Made by a program: the position numbers and the translations under genes. A model generated the notes under the pieces. It ran no database searches, was not told the origin of the DNA, and saw nothing but the letters and a program-made list of their open reading frames with translations. From Ornithinicoccus hortensis (GTDB taxonomy: Bacteria; Actinomycetota; Actinomycetes; Actinomycetales; Dermatophilaceae), in NCBI RefSeq assembly GCF_006716185.1, contig NZ_VFOP01000001.1, positions 2,232,001-2,296,000 of the forward strand: a DNA stretch of 64,000 nt. Reading direction: 5' to 3'. Positions 59,441 through 64,000 of this stretch are shown one piece after another. Numbering within the stretch: the first letter of the stretch is position 1; each line of letters opens with the position of its first letter.

Positions 59441-59953
59441 GTGCGGCGCGGTGTGCGGCTGGGGGTAGACGTAGGACAGGTCAGGGTCGGGGTGGCCCAG
59501 AGCGACCCCGACGGCCTGCTCGCGACCCCGGTCGCCACGCTGGACCGGGACGAGGACGGTGGGTCCGACCTCGACCGGATCGGCGACCTCGTCGCGGAGT
59601 CGGCGGTGCTGGAGGTCGTCGTCGGGCTCCCGCGCTCCCTCTCCGGGGAGGAGGGGGTGGCCGCGCGGCGCGCTCGCGACTACGCTGCCTCGTTGCACCG
59701 TCGCCTCGCCCCGGTGGCGGTCACACTGTTTGACGAACGGTTGACGACCGTCGATGCCCACCGGGTCCTGCGCTCCAGCGGGGTCAGTGGGCGGGAGCAC
59801 CGTTCCCGGGTCGACCAGGCGGCCGCCGTGCTCATCCTGCAGGCGGCGCTGGACGCCGAACGCACTACCGGTCGACCGGCCGGCGAACCCGTGGGTGCCC
59901 GCAAGCCACGGACCAAGAGGTCCGCGGCCCGACACGAAGGAACGCAGCCGTGA
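59441..59953 (+). CDS. ruvX: Putative pre-16S rRNA nuclease / Holliday junction resolvase-like RuvX (YqgF)
   Basis: 170 residues, RNase H fold: LGVDVGQVRVGVAQSDPDGL, VVVGLPRSLSGEEG and LFDERLTTVDAHR carry the family's acidic residues. YqgF proteins mature the 16S 5' end and/or resolve junctions. The Lys/Arg-rich C-terminal tail is an actinobacterial feature. GTG start 6 nt after the alaS stop; its stop overlaps the mltG GTG. The order alaS-ruvX-mltG-aroE is classical. Confidence 0.9.
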   Translation: MRRGVRLGVDVGQVRVGVAQSDPDGLLATPVATLDRDEDGGSDLDRIGDLVAESAVLEVVVGLPRSLSGEEGVAARRARDYAASLHRRLAPVAVTLFDERLTTVDAHRVLRSSGVSGREHRSRVDQAAAVLILQAALDAERTTGRPAGEPVGARKPRTKRSAARHEGTQP

Positions 59954-61269
59954 CCCGATCCCCTGACAACGGACCCGTGGACGGCCGCGCCGAGGAGGTG
60001 CCTCCCGGCGACGTGCACCCGGACGACCTGAGCCACGACGAGGCCCACGAGGACCTGCACCGCCACGAGGACCTGCACCACGACGAGGACCACCCCGAGG
60101 ACGAGGACTGGTTCGCCGACGGCGACGGGACCCTCGCCGACGACGTGATCGCGACCGGGGTCCACCCGGACGACGTCGTGGACGAGGACGAGCGGCCGCG
60201 CCGCAAGCGCAAGCACCGCTCGCCGGCGGTCCGCTGGGGGGCGATCCTGCTGGCGCTGGTCATCGTGCTCGGCGGCGGGTTCTTCGGCGCCCGGGCGCTG
60301 GGCGACCTGGTCCCCAGCTTCGACTTCGGCAGCGGCGCACCCGAGGACTACGAGGGGGAGGGCAGCGGCGAGGTCGAGATCGAGATCCCCGGGGGTGCCG
60401 GTGGCGGCGAGATCGGCCAGGTGCTCTACGACGCCGGCGTCGTGGCCAGCCCCGAGGCCTTCTCGAACGTGGCGGCCGCCGACCCGCGGGCCACCGCGAT
60501 CCAACCGGGCAGCTACACCATGGCCAAGGAGATGAGCGCCAGCGCCGCCCTGGAGCGGCTGCTGGACTCCGAGAGCCGGAACGTGGCCCGGGTGACCCTC
60601 CGGGAGGGGCTGTGGACCTCCGAGGTCTTCGCCCTGCTCGCCGAGGGCACCGGCAACGAGGTCGCCGACTACGAGGCGGTCGACCCGGAGTCCCTGGACC
60701 TGCCGGACGCGGCCGACGGCGAGCTGGAGGGGTTCCTCGCGCCGGACACCTACTCCTTCGCCCCCGACGACACGCCGGAGGAGCAGCTGCGCCAGATGGT
60801 CGCCCTGGGCAACCAGCGCTACCAGGAGCTCGGGGTCCCCGAGGACGAGCTGCGGGAGACGCTGACCATCGCCAGCATCATCGAGGGCGAGGCCGCCAAC
60901 CCCGACGACTTCGCCAAGGTCTCCCGGGTCATCCAGAACCGGCTGGACGAGGGCGAGGGGCTGCGGATGGACTCCACCATCCACTTCATCCACCAGGAGC
61001 GCGGCCGGGTCGGCACCACCGACGAGCAGCGCAAGGTGGAGAGCCCCTACAACACCTACCTCCACGAGGGCCTGCCCCCGGGGCCGATCAACAACCCGGG
61101 CGCCGCCGCCATCGAGGCCGCGATGAACCCGGCGGACGGGGACTGGATGTACTTCGTCACGATCAACCCCGACACCGGCGAGACCGTGTTCACCGAGACC
61201 CTGGAGGAGCACGAGGAGCAGGCCGAGATCTTCCAGCAGTGGTGCGAAGAGAACCCGGACCGCTGCTGA
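59950..61269 (+). CDS. mltG: Endolytic murein transglycosylase MltG with His/acidic N-terminal extension
   Basis: 439 residues. The first ~90 residues are an unusual cytoplasmic segment rich in His, Asp and Glu (about residues 15-80), then a basic patch (RPRRKRKHR), one membrane helix (~96-114), a LysM-like part and the YceG/MltG catalytic domain. The catalytic Glu is probably E312 in ASIIEGEA; YNTYLHEGLPPGPINNPGAA is diagnostic. It cuts nascent glycan strands outside the membrane. GTG overlaps ruvX. The His-rich tail could bind metal. Confidence 0.92.
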   Translation: MTRSPDNGPVDGRAEEVPPGDVHPDDLSHDEAHEDLHRHEDLHHDEDHPEDEDWFADGDGTLADDVIATGVHPDDVVDEDERPRRKRKHRSPAVRWGAILLALVIVLGGGFFGARALGDLVPSFDFGSGAPEDYEGEGSGEVEIEIPGGAGGGEIGQVLYDAGVVASPEAFSNVAAADPRATAIQPGSYTMAKEMSASAALERLLDSESRNVARVTLREGLWTSEVFALLAEGTGNEVADYEAVDPESLDLPDAADGELEGFLAPDTYSFAPDDTPEEQLRQMVALGNQRYQELGVPEDELRETLTIASIIEGEAANPDDFAKVSRVIQNRLDEGEGLRMDSTIHFIHQERGRVGTTDEQRKVESPYNTYLHEGLPPGPINNPGAAAIEAAMNPADGDWMYFVTINPDTGETVFTETLEEHEEQAEIFQQWCEENPDRC

Positions 61270-61272
61270 GCC

Positions 61273-62112
61273 ATGCCGCACCGTGCCGGGGTGGTCGGGG
61301 ACCCGATCGCCCACTCCCTGTCTCCTGCACTGCATACGGCCGCGTATGCCGCGCTGGGCCTGACCGACTGGACCTACGGGCTGACCCGGGTCCCGGCCGG
61401 TGACCTCGCCCGGCACGTCGGGGGCCTGGACGACTCCTGGGTCGGGATCTCGGTGACGATGCCCGGCAAGGAGGAGGCGCTCGCGCTCGCGGACGTCGTG
61501 GGCGACGAGGCCGCGCTGGTCGGCGCCTCCAACACGCTCACCCGCACGGAGGGCGGCTGGCGGGCGGACAACACCGACGTCGCGGGCCTGGCGGAGGCGC
61601 TGACGGGGGTCGAGGTCCGTGGGCCCGGTCCGGTCGACGTCATCGGGGCCGGGGCCACGGCACGGTCCGCGCTCGTCGCGCTGCACCGGGTCGGCGCCCG
61701 GTCCCTGCGGTTCGTGGTCCGCGGGACGGTGCGCCCGGAGACCGCCGCCCTGGCCGTCCGGCTGGGCCTCACGACGAGCACCGTGTCGTATGCCGACTGG
61801 TCGGCCGGGTTGGCCCGCGGCGCAGGGGCGGACGTGGACCTGGTGCTGAGCACGGTCCCACCCGGCGCGACGCCGCCTGTGGACGGCGCCCCCACCTCCC
61901 CGGCCGGCGTGGTGTTCGATGTGACGTATGCCCCGTGGCCCAGTCCCCTCGCTCACGACGTCGCCCGGCACGGCCGCACCGCCGTGGGCGGGTGGACCAT
62001 GCTGCTGCACCAGGCCGCGGCCCAGGTGCGCCTGATGACCGGGCTCGACGCCCCGGTGGAGGCGATGCGCGCCGCCCTCGCCGAGCGCCTGCCCCAGGCC
62101 GCGGCGGGATGA
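61273..62112 (+). CDS. aroE: Shikimate dehydrogenase
   Basis: 279 residues. Substrate domain begins GVVGDPIAHSLSPALHTAAY and has ISVTMPGKEEALAL with the catalytic Lys. ADNTDVAGLAEAL carries the catalytic Asp, and the NADP domain opens VDVIGAGATARSALVAL. It reduces 3-dehydroshikimate in the aromatic pathway. ATG 3 nt after mltG; stop overlaps the peptidase ATG. Paired with aroC one gene further on. Confidence 0.92.
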   Translation: MPHRAGVVGDPIAHSLSPALHTAAYAALGLTDWTYGLTRVPAGDLARHVGGLDDSWVGISVTMPGKEEALALADVVGDEAALVGASNTLTRTEGGWRADNTDVAGLAEALTGVEVRGPGPVDVIGAGATARSALVALHRVGARSLRFVVRGTVRPETAALAVRLGLTTSTVSYADWSAGLARGAGADVDLVLSTVPPGATPPVDGAPTSPAGVVFDVTYAPWPSPLAHDVARHGRTAVGGWTMLLHQAAAQVRLMTGLDAPVEAMRAALAERLPQAAAG

Positions 62113-62861
62113 GCACCTGGCTACTGCCCCTGGTCGTCGCCGGGCTCGCCCTGGGCGGGGTACCCGTGGCGCGCTGGCTGCGGTGGGTGAGCTACCGCAA
62201 GCCGGACGAGGAGGACCTGCCGCTGCCCGGCAAGCGGTGGTGGGTGCCGCCCTGGCTGGCCGTGGCCGGCGGGCTCCTCACCTGGCGGGTGGTGCTCTCC
62301 GACCCGGCCCGCGGCGTCGGCGAGGTGGTCGACCCCGGGGTCGGCAGCGGCCGGGAGGGCTGGGTCCAGCTGGTGCTCCTGCTGACCCTGCTCGCGGTCA
62401 TGCTGGCCTGCGTCTGCCTGGCCGCGATGGACATGGACGTGCACCGGCTCCCCGACCGCATCATGTGGCCGACCATGGGGGTGCTCACCGTCGGGCTGCT
62501 GCTGGCCGGCCTGCTCGGCGGGGGGCTGCTGCCGTGGGTCTGGGCGCTGCTCGCCGGACTGCTCTGCGGGCTCGCCTACCTCCTGCTGGCGCTGACCTCA
62601 CTGGCCCGGGGATCGCTCGCGATCGGTCTCGGGGACGTCAAGTTGGCCGCCCTGCTGGGCGCCGGGCTCGGCTGGTTCGGCTGGCAGTCGGTGGTCGTGG
62701 GGATGTATGCCGGGGTGCTCCTCGGCGGGGTGTTCGCCCTGGTGCTGCTCGTGCTGCGCCGCGTCACCTTCGGCGGCCACCTGCCCTACGGGCCCCCGAT
62801 GATGATCGGTGCGCTGGTGGGAGCCGTGCTGCCGCCGGATGTGCTGTCCGGACTGTTCTGA
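62109..62861 (+). CDS. Prepilin peptidase (A24 family)
   Basis: 250 residues, seven or eight hydrophobic segments. The two catalytic aspartates lie in LAAMDMDVHRLPDRIMWPTM and IGLGDVKLAALLGAGLGWFG (GxGDxK). The N-terminal methyltransferase-like zinc domain of full PilD is absent; residues ~28-50 are a short basic loop. It should cleave type IV pilin or Tad/competence pseudopilin leaders, but no pilin genes are in this window. ATG overlaps aroE by 4 nt. Confidence 0.88.
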   Translation: MSTWLLPLVVAGLALGGVPVARWLRWVSYRKPDEEDLPLPGKRWWVPPWLAVAGGLLTWRVVLSDPARGVGEVVDPGVGSGREGWVQLVLLLTLLAVMLACVCLAAMDMDVHRLPDRIMWPTMGVLTVGLLLAGLLGGGLLPWVWALLAGLLCGLAYLLLALTSLARGSLAIGLGDVKLAALLGAGLGWFGWQSVVVGMYAGVLLGGVFALVLLVLRRVTFGGHLPYGPPMMIGALVGAVLPPDVLSGLF

Positions 62862-62882
62862 GGGCGTGACAGGATTCCCCCT

Positions 62883-64000
62883 ATGTTGCGCTGGATCACC
62901 GCAGGGGAGTCCCACGGCCCCGCCCTGACCGCGGTCCTGGAGGGCCTGCCCGCCGGCGTCCGGGTGGACCGGGCCGCCGTGGAGGGGGCCCTGGCCCGAC
63001 GCCGGCTGGGTCACGGCCGGGGCGCCCGGATGTCGTTCGAGGCGGACCGGCTCAGCTTCCTCGGCGGGCTGCGGCACGGACTCTCCCTCGGGTCGCCGCT
63101 GGCCCTGCAGGTGGCCAACAGCGAGTGGGCCAAGTGGGAGTCGGTGATGAACCCCGAGCCCGTCGACCCCGCCGCGCTGGCCGGGGCCGACGACATCGGT
63201 GCCCCGCAGGAGCTGGCCCGCAACCGGCCGCTGACCCGGCCGCGCCCGGGGCACGCCGACCTGGTCGGGATGCAGAAGTACGGCTTCGAGGAGGCCCGGC
63301 CCGTGCTGGAGCGCGCCTCGGCCCGGGAGACCGCCGCGCGGGTCGCGCTCGGCGCCGTGGCCGCCGCCTTCCTGGAGCAGGCCTGCGGGATCGAGCTGGT
63401 CAGCCACACCGTCGCGATCGGGGGCGCCGCCAGGGACGCCCGGGACGACGACGCCCCGCTGCTGGAGGACCTGCCGCGCGCCGGCGACGTCGACCGGCTC
63501 GATGCGGACCCGGTCCGCACCCTGGACGCCGCCCTGTCGGCGGCCATGGTGGCCGAGATCGACGCGGCCAAGAAGGCCGGCGACACCCTCGGCGGCGTCG
63601 TCGAGGTGCTCGCCTGGGGCCTGCCCCCCGGCCTGGGCTCGCACGTCCACTGGGACCGCCGGCTGGACTCCCGCCTGGCCGGGGCGCTGATGGGCATCCA
63701 GGCGATCAAGGGGGTCGAACTCGGCGAGGGGTTCCGCACCGCGGCCCGCCGTGGCAGCCAGGCCCACGACGAGATCGAGCGGGACGGGGCCGGCACGGTC
63801 CGCCGCCGCACCCTGCGCTCCGGCGGGACCGAGGGCGGGATGAGCACCGGGGAGGTGCTGCGGGTCCGCGCCGCGATGAAGCCGATCAGCACGGTGCCCC
63901 GGGCGCTGCAGACCATCGACGTGGCCGACGGCAGCGCCGCCACCGCGATCCACCAGCGCTCGGACGTCTGCGCGGTCCCCGCGGCGGGGGTCGTCGCGGA
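62883..64000 (+). CDS. aroC: Chorismate synthase (3' end outside window)
   Basis: 373 residues are visible and the frame is open to the window edge; full length is about 400. Canonical [20 protein letters not shown] start, [20 protein letters not shown] (FMN-binding), [20 protein letters not shown], and [20 protein letters not shown] followed by [15 protein letters not shown]. It makes chorismate from EPSP using reduced FMN. ATG 62883 is near a CAGGAT at 62870-62875, another leaderless-type arrangement. Confidence 0.95.
   Translation, partial: MLRWITAGESHGPALTAVLEGLPAGVRVDRAAVEGALARRRLGHGRGARMSFEADRLSFLGGLRHGLSLGSPLALQVANSEWAKWESVMNPEPVDPAALAGADDIGAPQELARNRPLTRPRPGHADLVGMQKYGFEEARPVLERASARETAARVALGAVAAAFLEQACGIELVSHTVAIGGAARDARDDDAPLLEDLPRAGDVDRLDADPVRTLDAALSAAMVAEIDAAKKAGDTLGGVVEVLAWGLPPGLGSHVHWDRRLDSRLAGALMGIQAIKGVELGEGFRTAARRGSQAHDEIERDGAGTVRRRTLRSGGTEGGMSTGEVLRVRAAMKPISTVPRALQTIDVADGSAATAIHQRSDVCAVPAAGVVA

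Overview
The window is high-GC actinobacterial chromosome. GTG starts are common, many stop/start codons overlap (GTGA, ATGA, TTGA), and the gene order is typical of Actinobacteria: infC-rpmI-rplT-tsnR-pheST, argR-argH, and tlyA-nadK-recN-steA-steB. The 16S sequence and gene content fit order Micrococcales, probably the Intrasporangiaceae/Ornithinimicrobiaceae neighbourhood; the family is inferred, not shown. Nearly everything is housekeeping.

Layout. 1-3.6 kb: the 3' part of glnE, an unknown gene, priA and an SseB-like gene. 4-11.1 kb: infC (AUC start, attenuator-like leader), rpmI, rplT, an rRNA methyltransferase, a quinone oxidoreductase bracketed by 82-bp inverted repeats, then pheS-pheT. 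11.1-17 kb: an SDR, a phosphotransferase, argR, argH, a 3-methyladenine glycosylase and tyrS. 17-30.2 kb: two almost identical rRNA operons forming a 5.55-kb direct repeat with one membrane alpha/beta-hydrolase gene between them. 30.3-44.6 kb: an RG-repeat/TPR protein, a HAD phosphatase, a 54-aa protein, tlyA, nadK, recN, steA, steB, a PNPT-like membrane protein, murJ, a glycosyltransferase, pyrG and a Nudix hydrolase. 44.8-55.2 kb is more accessory: an ECF sigma factor with an overlapping membrane-protein gene, a DUF3800-like protein, a lipoprotein, aspS, a mycothiol-dependent enzyme, a phytoene-desaturase-like flavoprotein, two coupled membrane proteins, a GNAT acetyltransferase and a 39-aa membrane ORF. 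55.3-64 kb: rarA, alaS, ruvX, mltG, aroE, a prepilin peptidase and the 5' part of aroC.

Functionally, the window joins translation (rRNA, L20, L35, IF3, four aminoacyl-tRNA synthetases, TlyA and TrmH-type methyltransferases), cell envelope and division (SteAB, MurJ, MltG, PNPT-like protein), DNA repair (RecN, RarA, RuvX, Mpg), and biosynthesis of arginine, histidine/tryptophan, shikimate products, CTP and NADP.

The most interesting signals are not genes. (1) The 7-mer GTATGCC and its complement GGCATAC occur at least 35 times by eye outside the rRNA, in several reading frames and in non-coding DNA, using codons the genome otherwise avoids. (2) The oxidoreductase sits between long inverted repeats like a movable cassette. 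(3) At least a dozen genes have a TANNNT-like -10 box placed so that transcription would begin at or within 1-2 nt of the start codon, suggesting widespread leaderless mRNAs.
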